From Methylobacteriaceae bacterium (GTDB taxonomy: Bacteria > Pseudomonadota > Alphaproteobacteria > Rhizobiales > Beijerinckiaceae), in assembly GCA_031272615.1 (NCBI GenBank), contig JAISTL010000147.1:1-6210 (forward strand): 6,210 nt of DNA, in the 5' to 3' direction. Below, piece after piece: positions 6,131-6,210 of this stretch. Below the pieces are notes generated by a model, which saw only the letters and a list, made by a program, of their open reading frames with translations, had not been told where the DNA came from and ran no database searches. The translations under genes were made by a program, and so were the position numbers. How positions within the stretch are numbered: the first letter of the stretch is position 1; each line of letters begins with the position of its first letter.

Positions 6131-6159
6131 GTCATTGCGAGCGAAGCGAAGCAATCCAG
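6131..6159. repeat. Hairpin-prone dispersed-type repeat (ATTGC...GCAAT with two GCGAAGC motifs)
   Basis: ATTGC (6134-6138) and GCAAT (6151-6155) are inverted arms around a core with two overlapping GCGAAGC heptamers (6141-6147, 6146-6152). GCGAAGC is known to form an exceptionally stable DNA mini-hairpin. Very similar 25-30 bp sequences are familiar from intergenic spacers of many unrelated bacterial genomes, so I take this as one copy of a dispersed repeat; only one copy lies in this window, so repetition is from memory rather than seen here. Confidence 0.55.
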
Positions 6160-6210
6160 CTGTCCACCAAAACAGTCCACGCCGCAAGACCCGGCAGTTT
6201 CAACACACCT

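Larger units (their letters stand above)
6024..6173. repeat. About 150-bp block bounded by a perfect 12-bp inverted repeat
   Basis: GTTTTGGTGGAC (6024-6035) and GTCCACCAAAAC (6162-6173) are exact reverse complements separated by 126 bp. The left copy starts 2 bp after the ruvC stop codon. The arms merge with the GTGGAC repeat motif, so they may be ends of a small non-autonomous element or outer units of a palindromic repeat cluster. No target-site duplication is evident at the ends. It contains no coding frame for a transposase. Confidence 0.6.
6023..6210. other. Repeat-rich spacer downstream of ruvC
   Basis: No gene is seen in the last 188 bases. The spacer begins directly after the ruvC stop and is filled from 6024 to 6173 by an inverted-repeat-bounded block containing a GTGGAC array and a separate hairpin-prone repeat. 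I see no clear intrinsic terminator (no stem followed by a T-run) and no convincing promoter for a downstream gene. The final 30 bases show nothing. Confidence 0.7.

Noticed and set aside
4814..6187. 457-codon minus-strand open frame opposite yebC and ruvC
   Set aside because: It is antisense to two firmly identified genes, starts within the downstream repeat block, has no ribosome-binding site, and has the Gly/Val/His/Arg-rich composition typical of shadow frames in GC-rich DNA.

Overview
The window looks like a chromosomal segment of a GC-rich Gram-negative bacterium, most likely an alphaproteobacterium. The RuvC reads like alphaproteobacterial RuvC (notably its VEETFVNK and LGHARGV stretches), it follows a YebC-family gene as in the alphaproteobacterial yebC-ruvC-ruvA-ruvB arrangement, and an outer-membrane autotransporter is present, which needs a diderm cell. 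No species can be assigned from the sequence alone.

Layout, left to right. (1) Positions 1-1679, minus strand: the first 559 codons of a classical (type Va) autotransporter with signal peptide, beta-helical passenger, pertactin-like autochaperone segment, Gly/Ser/Asn linker and the region leading into the beta-barrel; the barrel lies beyond the left edge. (2) Positions 1680-2145: a gene-free stretch with the autotransporter leader, several short hairpins or operator-like palindromes, and an unusual pair of inverted arrays of a 9-bp unit (RTGGACNNN). (3) Positions 2146-4311, minus strand: a 721-codon membrane-anchored protein whose C-terminal part is a split DUF1963 (YwqG-like) domain; function unknown. 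(4) Positions 4312-4750: a divergent intergenic region with a 19-bp near-palindrome and candidate promoters. (5) Positions 4751-6022, plus strand: yebC (YebC/PmpR/TACO1 family) followed 9 bp later by ruvC (Holliday junction resolvase), evidently one operon, probably continuing into ruvAB to the right. (6) Positions 6023-6210: a repeat-rich spacer with a 9/10-bp GTGGAC array, a 12-bp perfect inverted repeat enclosing about 150 bp, and a compact hairpin-prone repeat containing two overlapping GCGAAGC motifs.

The genes do not form one pathway: the right-hand pair is housekeeping (translation or regulation, and recombination repair), while the two left-hand genes are cell-envelope genes on the opposite strand. 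The most unusual feature is the GTGGAC repeat family, which occurs in two separate intergenic regions and in both cases is organised as inverted copies around a short core. I saw no tRNA, rRNA, CRISPR array, transposase or recognisable defence system.
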